Shown one piece after another: positions 1 through 8,552 of a stretch of 64,000 bases of DNA. The notes below the pieces were generated by a model. The model saw nothing but the letters and a program-made list of their open reading frames with translations, did no database searches and was not told the DNA's origin. The translations under genes and the position numbers were made by a program. The DNA comes from Bacillus timonensis (GTDB lineage Bacteria > Bacillota > Bacilli > Bacillales > Bacillaceae_L), in contig NZ_HE610985.1 of the NCBI RefSeq assembly GCF_000285535.1, forward strand, positions 206,983 to 270,982, in the 5' to 3' direction. The number at the start of each line of letters is the position of its first letter. Position 1 is the first letter of the stretch.

Positions 1-1239
1 ATCCTTGTTCCAGTATTAGTAGCATGCTCAGATTCATCTTCTACGAAAGAAGAGGATGGCGACAAAGTAGTGATCGATTTTTTCCACAGATGGCCAAACG
101 AGCCACGTAAATCTTTTTATGATGAAAAAATTAAAGAGTTTGAAGAGGCTCATCCAAATGTAAAAATTAATGTTGACTCTGTACTCAATGACTCTTATAA
201 AGAAAAGATTAGAGTTCTTGTCTCGAACGATGATCTTCCAGATATTTTCACCTCTTGGTCTGATTCGTTCGCCGCAAATCTAGTCTCTTCTGAAAGAATT
301 ATGTCATTAGATGATATTATCAAGGAAGATACTGAGTGGTCTGATAAAATTATCGAATCACAGTATTCAGGGTTCACTTTTGATGATGTTACCTATGGTA
401 TTCCATTCACAATTGATGGAAAAGCCTTTTTCTACAATACAAAAATATTTGAGGAACACAATTTAAAAGCACCAACAACCTATAGCGAATTAATCGAAGT
501 ATTAGATGCACTTCAAGAGGCTGGTTATGAAACTCCACTCGTGGAAGGGTTGACGAATGGCTGGGCGATATCCCACTACTTAGGAACCATTTTCCAACGG
601 GTGTTAGACCCTGCTGTAACAGCTGTTGACTATGTTGACGGTACGGGTGAATTTACGGATCCTGGTTACATCCGTGGGTTAGAAATCTTCAAGGAACTTA
701 CAACCTATATGGGTGACGTTTCAACCGCGATTGATCACGAGGCAGCACGTAATATGTTTGGGAATGGCGAAGTCCCAATGGTATACATGCAATTTGCCGA
801 AATCAAAATGGTTGAAGAAATGGGCCTATCAGACATTGGATTCTTTGATTTCCCTGCTATTGAAGGTGGAAAAGGAGACTCTAAAGCGTTAACAGGTGCA
901 CCTGAAGGGTGGATGTTAAGTAAGAATGCTCCAAAAGAAGCAGTGGAATTCTTGAAATTCTTAACTTCTGAAGAAACGGCATACGATTTTACGAAAGCTG
1001 ATGGACAACTAAATGCAATTAAAGGTTCTGTTGATGCTGAAAATACATCCGAAACAAGTATGGCAGCCTATGATATCGTGTTAAATGCAAGTGCAACTGC
1101 TCCGTGGTTTGATAATGCGGTTAATATCAATATTGCAGATATCTTCATGAGAGGTGGTCAAACCTTAGCAACTGGTGATGCAACACCTGAGGATATCATG
1201 AAGGAAGTTCAGGAAGCAGCGGCTAAATTAGGAAAATAA
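1..1239 (+). CDS. frlO: Sugar ABC transporter substrate-binding lipoprotein, FrlO-like (5' partial)
   Basis: The frame is open from base 1, so the real start lies upstream of the window. The first residues, ending in VLVAC, are the end of a signal peptide with a lipobox; the Cys is codon 13 and would be lipid-modified. About 400 residues of a family 1 extracellular solute-binding protein follow, with the typical GIPFTIDGKAFFYNTKIFE segment near the front and APEGWMLSK near the end. Two permeases and a PfkB kinase follow, the order of the Bacillus subtilis frlO-frlN-frlM-frlD genes for fructosamine (Amadori product) uptake. The role as fructoselysine-type binding protein is inferred from that synteny; the SBP family call is secure. 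Confidence 0.8.
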   Translation: MLVPVLVACSDSSSTKEEDGDKVVIDFFHRWPNEPRKSFYDEKIKEFEEAHPNVKINVDSVLNDSYKEKIRVLVSNDDLPDIFTSWSDSFAANLVSSERIMSLDDIIKEDTEWSDKIIESQYSGFTFDDVTYGIPFTIDGKAFFYNTKIFEEHNLKAPTTYSELIEVLDALQEAGYETPLVEGLTNGWAISHYLGTIFQRVLDPAVTAVDYVDGTGEFTDPGYIRGLEIFKELTTYMGDVSTAIDHEAARNMFGNGEVPMVYMQFAEIKMVEEMGLSDIGFFDFPAIEGGKGDSKALTGAPEGWMLSKNAPKEAVEFLKFLTSEETAYDFTKADGQLNAIKGSVDAENTSETSMAAYDIVLNASATAPWFDNAVNINIADIFMRGGQTLATGDATPEDIMKEVQEAAAKLGK

Positions 1240-1254
1240 CTACCCGTAAATGAT

Positions 1255-1291
1255 AACTAAAGATTCAGGACTCGTACTTGAATCTTTAGTT
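1255..1291 (+). promoter_or_regulatory. Intergenic stem-loop after the binding-protein gene
   Basis: A perfect 13-bp inverted repeat (AACTAAAGATTCA / TGAATCTTTAGTT) with an 11-base loop lies 15 bases after the stop codon. No T-run follows, so it looks like a leaky attenuator or a 3' mRNA stabiliser rather than a full terminator. Such structures are common where the binding protein must be made in excess of the permeases. Confidence 0.7.
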
Positions 1292-1346
1292 CCATTTCAT
1301 AGAGTAGTAGCCTTTTTTAACAAATTAATTGATAGGGGTGAAGCGT

Positions 1347-2231
1347 ATGTTAAGAAAAAGAAGTAAATGGATCCCTATACTCTTCTTAATACCGAGTATT
1401 GTATTTCTTGCCACATTTGTATATCTTCCTCTTGTACAAAATTTCTACAATAGCTTCTTCGACTTTTCCGTATTTTCACAAAAGAAGACTTTTGTAGGTT
1501 TTGAGAATTTTAAAAATCTATTGGGTGATAAAGTCGTTCTTACTGCAATTGGTAACAACTTTAAATATATGATTATATCAGTTGTTTTACAGGTAGGATT
1601 CGCGCTAGTATTAGCTTATATCCTTGAGGATAAGATTTTTCGAAAAGCAGCGCCATTTTTAAGAGTTGTCTATTTTATCCCTGTTATGGTTTCTATTTCA
1701 GTTATTGCTTTACTTTTTGGGTTTATTTATAATCCGCAAATGGGTATTTTAAATAGTTTCCTAGAGTTAATTGGTTTAGAGGAATGGGCAAAACCGTGGC
1801 TGGGCAATTCGGGTACGGCAATTTATGCCGTTATTGCTATGTCACAATGGCAGAGTATTGGCTTTATTATGATGTTATTTATCGTAGCCATTCAGAAAAT
1901 TCCTCAAGAACTTTACGAAGCAGCAGACATTGATGGAGCGAGTAAAATACGTAAGTTTTTTAGTATAACCGTACCGCAAGTGAGAGAGACAATCTTTGTT
2001 AACACATTGATTACCGTAACAGGGTCAATGTTAGTGTTCAACGAACCATATATCTTAACAAACGGGGGGCCTGGCTTTAGTTCGATGACCATGTCTGTAC
2101 ATATGTATCAGCAAGGCTTTGTCAAGGATAATATGGGATATGCTTCTACTATTGCAATTTTTATTTTCATGATAACGGCGATACTTGCCCTCATTCAAAT
2201 AAGATTGTCTCGTACTGGAAAGGATGATTAA
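1347..2231 (+). CDS. frlN: Sugar ABC transporter permease, FrlN-like (MalF type)
   Basis: This is a 294-residue inner-membrane permease of the CUT1 MalF class. It has about six membrane segments and the EAA loop (EAADIDGASKIRKFF), which contacts the ATPase. ATG 1347 is chosen because AGGGGTG sits about 7 bases upstream; an in-frame TTG at 1329 would overlap that site. It lies between the binding protein and a second permease. Fructosamine specificity is inferred from gene order only. Confidence 0.85.
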   Translation: MLRKRSKWIPILFLIPSIVFLATFVYLPLVQNFYNSFFDFSVFSQKKTFVGFENFKNLLGDKVVLTAIGNNFKYMIISVVLQVGFALVLAYILEDKIFRKAAPFLRVVYFIPVMVSISVIALLFGFIYNPQMGILNSFLELIGLEEWAKPWLGNSGTAIYAVIAMSQWQSIGFIMMLFIVAIQKIPQELYEAADIDGASKIRKFFSITVPQVRETIFVNTLITVTGSMLVFNEPYILTNGGPGFSSMTMSVHMYQQGFVKDNMGYASTIAIFIFMITAILALIQIRLSRTGKDD

Positions 2232-2232
2232 T

Positions 2233-3087
2233 ATGGGAAGACTACTAAAATCATCTCGTCGATACCAACGATTCGGTCTCAGTGAATTTTTTATCACGAT
2301 CGGATTAATTGTATACGCTGTCATTATCCTATACCCACTTTTCTGGATGGTCGTCTCATCGATGAAAAGCTACAATGAAATCTACAACAATGTATGGGGG
2401 TTTCCAAGTACATGGCTCGTTGAAAACTACTCAACAGCTTGGTCAAAGGGAATTTCAAGTTATTTCTTAAATAGTTTATTTGTTACGTCAATAACGGTTA
2501 TATCCGTTGTACTGATCGGGTCTATGGCAGCATTCGTGTTAGCGAGATATCGTACAAGGCTGATAGACTTTGCCTTGATTTTTATCATCGGTGGAATGAT
2601 GATGAACCCAGAAGTTGCCTTAATTCCATTGTTTAATATTTTAAGTGGCTTAGACTTAATTAATACTCACTGGGCATTGATCCTAACTTATATTTCTTAT
2701 CGACTTCCATTGTCGGTTTTACTACTGCGTGCATATTTCTTAAGTATTCCGCGGGAGCTGGAAGAATCAGCAATTATTGATGGCTGTAGCGAATTTGGAA
2801 TTTATCGAAGAATCTATCTGCCAATGTCCATTCCAATTATTATTACGGTCATTGTATTGACTTCCTATTATGCATGGAATGAGTTCTTATTTGCTACAAT
2901 CTTTATTGAATCAAATGACTTAAAAACCATTCCTTCAGGATTGATGAACTTCCGTGATGCGTTACGAACAGATTGGGGCGTTCTACTAGCGGGTATGGTC
3001 ATGTCAGCAGCTCCAATGGTTTTATTGCTTATTTTCTTACAAAAATATCTTGTTAGAGGTCTATCAGAAGGATCTGTAAAAGGATAA
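2233..3087 (+). CDS. frlM: Sugar ABC transporter permease, FrlM-like (MalG type)
   Basis: This is a 284-residue permease of the MalG class with six predicted membrane helices, the EAA-type motif EESAIIDGCSEFGIYRRIYLP split around residue 190, and the usual C-terminal LVRGLSEGSVKG. ATG 2233 is favoured because GGAAAGG ends at 2223, nine bases before it. An ATG at 2224 would sit directly on that site. The gene follows frlN with essentially no gap, indicating a translationally coupled heterodimer. Confidence 0.85.
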   Translation: MGRLLKSSRRYQRFGLSEFFITIGLIVYAVIILYPLFWMVVSSMKSYNEIYNNVWGFPSTWLVENYSTAWSKGISSYFLNSLFVTSITVISVVLIGSMAAFVLARYRTRLIDFALIFIIGGMMMNPEVALIPLFNILSGLDLINTHWALILTYISYRLPLSVLLLRAYFLSIPRELEESAIIDGCSEFGIYRRIYLPMSIPIIITVIVLTSYYAWNEFLFATIFIESNDLKTIPSGLMNFRDALRTDWGVLLAGMVMSAAPMVLLLIFLQKYLVRGLSEGSVKG

Positions 3088-3104
3088 TGGAAAGGTGAAT
3101 GATG

Positions 3105-3923
3105 ATGAAAGTAATCGCAATTGGTGATAATGTAGTAGATTGCTATTTAGACCAGGGGCTATACTACCCGGGTGGAAATGCAGTGAATGTTGCTGTGAAT
3201 TGCAAACGCTCTGGTGCTGAAGAAGTTGGCTATATCGGAGTATTTGCAACAGATGATAAAGCCCAGCATTTGAAGGATGTCCTTTCAAAAGAGGGGATTT
3301 CTTACCAACGCTCAAGAGTCGTTGAGGGAAAAAGTGGACAACCACGGGTGAATCTAACGGAAGAAGGCGACCGAGTTTTCGTATTTAGCCCAAAGGATAC
3401 GGTCCAACATCTTGTCAAAATAAGACTTGTTGAGGGAGATTATGATTATATTAAAACCTTCGATGTCTGTCATACAAGCTGTTATTCTTGGCTTGAGGAT
3501 GAACTTCCTATATTGTCAAAACAAATTGATGTATCCTTTGATTTTTCAGAGAATAGGGATTCGGAATATTTACAAAAGGTTTGTCCCTATATTTCAATCG
3601 GATTCTTCTCAGGAGCTAGCTTATCTGATGACGAAATCGAGAATCTTCTTGCAGAGCTTAAAGGATATAACCTGAAAGTAATAGGTATCACAAGAGGGTC
3701 TAAACCTGCTATTTTCGTCCACAATGGCAAGCGCTATGAACAAGAGGTACTCGAGACGGAGGTAGTCGACACAATGGGGGCAGGCGACAGTTTCATCGGA
3801 GCTTTCTTAACGGCCTTTTATAACGAGAAAAGTATGGAGGAATCACTGTACGATGCAGCAAAAAGTGCAAGCACCACATGCACATTCTACGGAGGTTTTG
3901 GTTATCCAAACAAGCTGGAGTAG
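3105..3923 (+). CDS. frlD: PfkB-family sugar kinase, probable fructosamine (fructoselysine) 6-kinase
   Basis: This is a 272-residue ribokinase-family protein. The N-terminal GDNVVDCYLDQG and YYPGGNAVNVAV segments bind substrate, and the C-terminal DTMGAGDSFIGAF holds the anion hole and catalytic Asp. Its short length and the GDNVVD start resemble FrlD, which phosphorylates imported fructosamines before FrlB deglycates them; FrlB would be off-window upstream. Three ATG codons are in tandem (3099, 3102, 3105). The last is chosen because AAAGGTG at 3091-3097 is then properly spaced. The gene sits 17 bases after the second permease. Confidence 0.75.
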   Translation: MKVIAIGDNVVDCYLDQGLYYPGGNAVNVAVNCKRSGAEEVGYIGVFATDDKAQHLKDVLSKEGISYQRSRVVEGKSGQPRVNLTEEGDRVFVFSPKDTVQHLVKIRLVEGDYDYIKTFDVCHTSCYSWLEDELPILSKQIDVSFDFSENRDSEYLQKVCPYISIGFFSGASLSDDEIENLLAELKGYNLKVIGITRGSKPAIFVHNGKRYEQEVLETEVVDTMGAGDSFIGAFLTAFYNEKSMEESLYDAAKSASTTCTFYGGFGYPNKLE

Positions 3924-4098
3924 CTTAGGTTCGGTAGACCTTCCAGTATTTAATATTTATTAATATAAACGTAGGCAGCCACAATTTAGGAGTGGGGATG
4001 ACAAAAGACAGAAGGATTATTGCTTCTACGAAATTGAGAACTCTATGAAAATGACCGGGTTGAGCGTTTTTAATCGCGTGTTACGAAATAGGATTCAT

Positions 4099-4128
4099 TT
4101 GCAACTATGGCGGAAAATTTTGTATATT
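4099..4128 (+). promoter_or_regulatory. Likely sigma-A promoter of the GntR gene
   Basis: TTGCAA (4099-4104), an 18-bp spacer and TATATT (4123-4128) lie just upstream of the regulator's start. The -10 region is followed by a direct repeat of ATAGTA that could be part of an operator; that is inference. The rest of 3924-4159 shows no gene. Confidence 0.5.
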
Positions 4129-4159
4129 AATAGTATGAAAATAGTAAAAGAGGTAGCTT

Positions 4160-4906
4160 ATGAGAAATGACAAATTCGTTAGTTCAGAGAGTAGTCTCCT
4201 ATTATATGAACAAGTTATGCTTGGAATCAAGGATATGATAGCTAATGGAGACATTAAGCCAGGTCAGAAATTACCAAACGAACAAGAACTATGTACAATA
4301 TTTGATACAAGTAGAATTACCATTCGTAGGGCTTTAAAAGAACTTGAAGACGAGGGCGTCATCGAAATCCTTCATGGAAAGGGTACCTTTGTCAAAAACA
4401 TCAAGCACTCCCTTCATATATTAAATTTGAAAGGGTTTACAGAAGGACTTTCAACACAGGAAAAAAACAATTTTTCCAAAAAGATTGTTTCAAACAAACT
4501 CATCACTGCAGATCGACAATTGATGGAAGTTTTCAAGCGAGACAAAGAATTTGAAGTCGTTGAATTAGTGCGGATAGTGGAAGATGATAACGGTGTGTTC
4601 AGTCTTGATTATGCTTATCTGCCTAATGACATCTATAATGGTATTTCTGAAAAACTAAAGGATAATATTTCGACCTTTCAACTCATTCATAATGATTATG
4701 GTATCGAATTCAAACGGGTACAGAAAAATATTGAAATCATCATGCCAACGCCCGAACTTTGCAACCTAATTGGCATAACACGAATAGACCCATTAGTCCA
4801 AGTCACCAAAATCATTCATGGTGAAAACGATGAACCCGTTCACTTTTCTAAATACTACCTTCTCGCAAACCGAGTCAACTTCTACATCGACATAAGTGTT
4901 GATTAA
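4160..4906 (+). CDS. frlR: GntR/HutC-family transcriptional regulator, FrlR-like
   Basis: This is a 248-residue protein. Residues about 12-75 form a GntR winged helix with the typical GDIKPGQKLPNEQELC and SRITIRRALKELEDEGVIE segments. The remainder is a UTRA effector domain, ending in the VHFSKYYLL strand typical of the HutC subfamily. ATG 4160 has AGAGG upstream. Its place after the frl-type kinase suggests it is the local repressor, with a phosphorylated fructosamine or related sugar phosphate as inducer. The family is secure; the ligand is inferred. Confidence 0.8.
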   Translation: MRNDKFVSSESSLLLYEQVMLGIKDMIANGDIKPGQKLPNEQELCTIFDTSRITIRRALKELEDEGVIEILHGKGTFVKNIKHSLHILNLKGFTEGLSTQEKNNFSKKIVSNKLITADRQLMEVFKRDKEFEVVELVRIVEDDNGVFSLDYAYLPNDIYNGISEKLKDNISTFQLIHNDYGIEFKRVQKNIEIIMPTPELCNLIGITRIDPLVQVTKIIHGENDEPVHFSKYYLLANRVNFYIDISVD

Positions 4907-5032
4907 TTTTACGTACATGGTAACAGGTACATTGCCCGGGTCTTAGTGATTCAGACGGACATTTTGTCCGAGTAAATGTATCGTGGGTTAAGAGATATGT
5001 CCCACTTGCCCACTTTGGAGAGGAGAGTAAGG

Positions 5033-5692
5033 ATGGAGCGACTCAAATTAGTCATATTCGATATGGATGGGCTATTATTTGATACAGAATGGCCATCTTA
5101 CCTTGCCATGAAAAAGGCTGTGGAAGGCAGGGGATTATCGTTTCCCATCTCAAACTATCGGCAATTAATTGGTCTGCATGGAAGTATGTCTCGTTCTGTT
5201 TTAGATACAATATATGATGGGAAACTAGAGATTGAGAGTGTTATTGAAGAATATCGGATCAGATTTGGAGAAATTTTAGAAACTGAAGGTGTTTCACTTA
5301 AGCCGGGTGCAGAACAGTTATTGAACTGGTTGGAGGAACAAAAGATAAAAAAATGTATCGCATCCTCTAGTTCTCGGAGTACGATTGCGGATTATTTAAA
5401 GAGAGTCGGCTTTGAATCTAGGTTTGACTTTTTTATCAGCGGAAGTGAAGTCGAAAATGGCAAACCCCATCCTGATATATTTATAGAGGCTTGCCGGAGG
5501 GTAGGGGAAAACCCAACGGCAGCCATTGTTCTCGAGGACTCCTTAAATGGCCTATTGGCTGCCCACGCAGCCAATATCCGCTGTATATTAATTCCTGATT
5601 TAATCGAACCCACAACAGAAATGAACAAAAAAGCATATTTCACATTACCAGATATGGAGAAAGCAATCCCGATTATCAAGGCCTTGATTTAA
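5033..5692 (+). CDS. HAD-superfamily phosphatase/phosphomutase (beta-PGM-like)
   Basis: This is a 219-residue haloacid dehalogenase, subfamily IA. Motif I is FDMDGLLFDTE, with both catalytic Asp residues. Motif II is in IASSSS, and motif III/IV is KPHPDIF followed by VLEDSLNG. A helical cap lies between motifs I and II. ATG 5033 follows GGAGAGGAG; an earlier in-frame ATG at 4976 lacks a site. A short inverted repeat CGGAC/GTCCG lies at 4956-4970. Position after frlR suggests a sugar-phosphate substrate, but none can be named. Confidence 0.75.
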   Translation: MERLKLVIFDMDGLLFDTEWPSYLAMKKAVEGRGLSFPISNYRQLIGLHGSMSRSVLDTIYDGKLEIESVIEEYRIRFGEILETEGVSLKPGAEQLLNWLEEQKIKKCIASSSSRSTIADYLKRVGFESRFDFFISGSEVENGKPHPDIFIEACRRVGENPTAAIVLEDSLNGLLAAHAANIRCILIPDLIEPTTEMNKKAYFTLPDMEKAIPIIKALI

Positions 5693-5729
5693 GCTGGCGG
5701 AGGGTAAATGAACTTGGGAACCTTCGAAT

Positions 5730-5855
5730 GCAATTGGAACGGTTGCTGGAATTCAAACCTTTATCGGTAACTTCGCTGAGATCATCACTCCAGCAGCAAC
5801 AGGTGTAATTGTACAAGCCACTGGAAGTTTCGTATGGGGATTAGTCGTTTCTTGA
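5730..5855 (+). pseudogene. Remnant of an MFS transporter (C-terminal piece)
   Basis: This frame reads GTVAGIQTFIGNFAEIITPA and ATGVIVQATGSFVWGLVVS before a TGA. It matches the tenth to eleventh membrane segments of anion:cation symporter MFS proteins (hexuronate/glucarate type, GxxxGxxNxxGNxxGIxxPxxTG). No start and no upstream portion survive, so it is a degenerate fragment. It suggests that a sugar-acid transporter gene once lay here. Confidence 0.65.
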
Positions 5856-5895
5856 ATTCTGATTAGACTTACATTCCTGCCTAAATACACTACGG

Positions 5896-5923
5896 GTCAG
5901 CGTCAAAAGACGCTGGCTTTTTT
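5896..5923 (+). terminator. Intrinsic terminator
   Basis: A 9-bp stem GTCAGCGTC / GACGCTGGC (one G-T pair) with loop AAAA is followed by six T. It would have ended transcription of the frl/HAD region. Confidence 0.8.
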
Positions 5924-6026
5924 AGTGAGCATTGATCATTACTAATAATTCAACTAAGGATAATAGAATAGTGTTTGTGATTAGCGGCATGATAGTAGGA
6001 AAACCACGGAAATTGAGGTTGGATTC

Positions 6027-6691
6027 TTGCAAAAAAATTTTATGATTGGTTGATAATATCAGATAACGTACCGCCTGCTAAATCAAAACATAAACAAGTT
6101 ATCGTTCAGTGCACAAGGTGTAATACTTTAAAGATAAAAACGCTCACGGCAATAAAAAATGGGTATTCTAAAAATTGCGGGTGTCTGAGAAGTGAAAAAG
6201 TTTCAAGAATCGTAACTGAAAGAAATACTGTTCATGGGAAATCAAATAATAACCGGCTTTATATTATTTGGAAAAACATCAGACAGAGATGTAGTAATCC
6301 TAATGCTAGTGGTTATTCGAATTATGGGGGACGCGGCATCAAAGTGTGCCTTGAATGGAATGATTATTTGACGTTTGAAAAGTGGGCAACAAGTATGGGG
6401 TATAATGACACACTAACTATTGAAAGAATAGACAAAGATTTGGATTATGAACCGGATAATTGCTGTTGGATAACAAAAAGTGAAAACACATCAAGAAGAA
6501 ATATCATTCTTACTGGTAGTGGTAAAACACTAAGAAGCAAATTCTCAGAACAAGATGTAAAAGATATGAAGAATATGAGAATAAAGGGAATAACGTTAGA
6601 AGTCATAGCCGGTGCATTCGGATGCAGCATAAGTCACGTGGCAAGGTTAACAAAAGGTGAATATAAGTACCTTAAAATAGAAAACAACTAA
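6027..6691 (+). CDS. Phage-type zinc-finger/HNH-like DNA-binding protein (N-terminus uncertain)
   Basis: The uninterrupted frame begins at a TTG at 6050 (213 aa) without a clear ribosome binding site. Zinc-binding Cys pairs (CTRC, NCGC) come first. Next is the segment NYGGRGIKVCLEW ... LTIERIDKDLDYEPDNCCWIT, seen in many small phage proteins with an AP2/HNH-like fold. The C-terminal helix-turn-helix contains TLEVIAGAFGCSISHVARL. Such proteins are often solitary homing-type genes; a catalytic His is not obvious. Upstream, one extra A in the A7 run at 6031-6037 would join the frame to a TTG near 6027 and restore the usual GKKF-like beginning, so a one-base deletion is possible. Confidence 0.6.
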
Positions 6692-6710
6692 ATACAATAA
6701 TCTTGAGGTG

Positions 6711-6744
6711 AAGTGTCAGGGCCAAAATAGGATACCTGACACTT
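6711..6744 (+). terminator. Terminator-like hairpin of the GTGTCAGG/CCTGACAC repeat family
   Basis: A perfect 10-bp stem AAGTGTCAGG / CCTGACACTT with a 14-base loop is followed by TTCTTCTTT. Near copies occur at 36224 and 40650, so it is also a dispersed repeat. The following stretch 6745-7014 shows no gene. Confidence 0.7.
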
Positions 6745-7014
6745 TTCTTCTTTACTTTTAGAAGAAGAGGAGTTAGTTACAACCTTTGTTTAGCATCATA
6801 CATGCATCAAAAGGACCAAAAAACGAAACTTTTATAGAGGAAAATCGTAAATATTAGAGATCAAAAAATGATTGCCCGAAATTACCTTTTATTGAGCAAA
6901 AGGAATGACTCTTACAAAAATGTAAGGCGCGGTAAGTAAGCTCGATGGTTCTAGATCCCTTTATTTTTTACAATTGAATTATGAAATTGTTAAAAATTAA
7001 GGAGAAATGGGGAA

Positions 7015-7119
7015 ATGAGTAAACTTTACAAATTATTGATTACGATTGTTGAAGTGCTTGTTGACGGAAAGCGGGCAGCAACAGAATTAAACGAGCAAAT
7101 AAGTTTAAAAACAGATTAG
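7015..7119 (+). CDS. 34-residue small protein upstream of transglycosylase
   Basis: ATG 7015 is preceded by AAGGAG and GGGG at good spacing. The product is MSKLYKLLITIVEVLVDGK followed by a polar tail ending SLKTD. It has one short hydrophobic amphipathic stretch (residues 5-16) and no recognised family. It ends 10 bases before the transglycosylase start, so the two are likely co-transcribed. It may be a true small protein or a coupling leader; the strong ribosome binding site favours translation. Confidence 0.5.
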   Translation: MSKLYKLLITIVEVLVDGKRAATELNEQISLKTD

Positions 7120-7129
7120 AGGTAAAAGT

Positions 7130-7786
7130 ATGTTCAGATTAATAAAATATCTACTAAAATTTGTATTGATGATTACTCTCCTTGTAGGTTCATTGATTGG
7201 AGGGTTAGGGTATTTGAAATATAAAGAAGTTGTTTCAGAGATTCCTATTACCGAAAAAGTTGATTCTATAAGGAATGAGGAAAATTTTGTTCCTCTAGAG
7301 GAAATCACCCCTGATTTTTCGGAAGCCATTGTTGCCATAGAGGATCATCGCTTTTATGAGCATGGAGCTTTTGATTTTAGATCGCTTGTCAGGGCAACTT
7401 TTGTCAACTTAAAAGCAAGAGAGCTTACACAAGGTGGCAGCACATTAACACAACAAGTTGGAAAGAATTTATATTTTAGCAATGACAAAAATCTGATTCG
7501 AAAAGCAGCTGAACTTTTTGTCGCCTTTGACCTTGAAAGGGTCTATAGCAAAGATGATATTTTAGAACTATACGTTAATGTCATTTATTATGGTGACGGA
7601 AATTACGGAATTAAGGACGCAAGTGATAATTATTTTGGTAAATTACCGGCTGAACTCAATTATGAAGAGGCTACGTTCTTGGCTGGTTTGCCCCAAGCGC
7701 CTAGTGTTTATAGCTCGAACTTTGACATGGCGAAACAAAGACAGTCGGAAGTGATTGAAGCATTAACTGAGTATCGAGCTGAATAG
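7130..7786 (+). CDS. Monofunctional peptidoglycan glycosyltransferase (GT51)
   Basis: This is a 218-residue membrane-anchored glycosyltransferase. Residues about 5-30 form one membrane helix. All family 51 motifs follow: EDHRFYEHGAFD (catalytic Glu), QGGSTLTQQVGKNLYF (second Glu region replaced by the usual Q-rich motif), RKAAELFVAFDLER and YVNVIYYGDGNYGI. It polymerises lipid II into glycan strands on the outer face of the membrane. The length is right for MtgA/SgtB enzymes with no transpeptidase domain. ATG 7130 has GAGGT upstream. A 34-residue gene precedes it closely. Confidence 0.9.
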   Translation: MFRLIKYLLKFVLMITLLVGSLIGGLGYLKYKEVVSEIPITEKVDSIRNEENFVPLEEITPDFSEAIVAIEDHRFYEHGAFDFRSLVRATFVNLKARELTQGGSTLTQQVGKNLYFSNDKNLIRKAAELFVAFDLERVYSKDDILELYVNVIYYGDGNYGIKDASDNYFGKLPAELNYEEATFLAGLPQAPSVYSSNFDMAKQRQSEVIEALTEYRAE

Positions 7787-7967
7787 GATTTCTAGCTAGC
7801 TTATTCAAAAAAATGCATGAATATTGAGAAGACAGGACATTACATATTTTTATAATAAAATATGTAATATTCCTTTGAATTTTGTTCTTGATAACGAAAT
7901 AAATCAATATAATGCTCATATACAACTTCAAAGGAAAACTTGCTTTTATAAAAAAGGAGGGGTGTCC

Positions 7968-8165
7968 ATGAAAAAAATAATGGAAGCAGTTATCGCTAGT
8001 TATTCTTTATACGTTGAAGCAATCGAAAGAATTTCTAAAAATAAAAGAACACAATTTCAACTACAAAATGAAAAGAAAGAAATGTTTCATAGATCAAAAG
8101 TAATACCTTTTGTTTCAAGGGAGGAGACCTATAGAAATCATTCGAATAAACGTAGGAGGAAATGA
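7968..8165 (+). CDS. Small basic hypothetical protein (65 aa)
   Basis: ATG 7968 follows a very strong site, AAAGGAGGGG. The open frame extends upstream to 7824, but only this start has a ribosome binding site. The protein has a helical first third (KKIMEAVIASYSLYVEAIERI) and a Lys/Arg-rich tail ending in NKRRRK. No family is recognised. Bases 8166-8394 after it contain no gene. Confidence 0.5.
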   Translation: MKKIMEAVIASYSLYVEAIERISKNKRTQFQLQNEKKEMFHRSKVIPFVSREETYRNHSNKRRRK

Positions 8166-8394
8166 AGAAACCAAAATAAATTTGATATCAGTGAAAAACA
8201 TCTTATTTAACCTCTAATTGGTACTATACAGTTAATCTCCAAACCACCCAAGCTGTCCTATGCAGTATCTTCCTACATCTTACCTACCTTAATAAAACTT
8301 CATCACCAAAGAACACATTAAAAATAAAAATTGAATCTAAAATAGGCCAAAAGTTCTAAATGTTTTTTGAATAAATAAAATTTTCTAAAAATAC

Positions 8395-8423
8395 TTGAAA
8401 GTTAAAAAATGATTCTTTATACT
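8395..8423 (+). promoter_or_regulatory. Sigma-A promoter of the LacI-family regulator
   Basis: TTGAAA (8395-8400), exactly 17 bp, then TATACT (8418-8423). Transcription would begin near 8430, giving a leader of about 120 bases that contains the operator at 8466. Confidence 0.7.
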
Positions 8424-8465
8424 AATGGTCAAGAACAAGCATATGGAACCTTTTTACATACAAAA

Positions 8466-8479
8466 TGCAACCGGTTACA
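8466..8479 (+). promoter_or_regulatory. LacI-type operator 1 (autoregulatory)
   Basis: TGCAACCGGTTACA is a near-perfect palindrome centred on CG. It lies about 36 bases downstream of the predicted transcription start of the regulator gene. The same core recurs at 9598 and 9672, supporting a shared regulator binding site. Confidence 0.65.
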
Positions 8480-8552
8480 TTTGAGTCATTCTCTAAAAAT
8501 AATATTTAGACGTACTCAACAAGCAATATCGGAAACGATAAGGAGTTATAAT

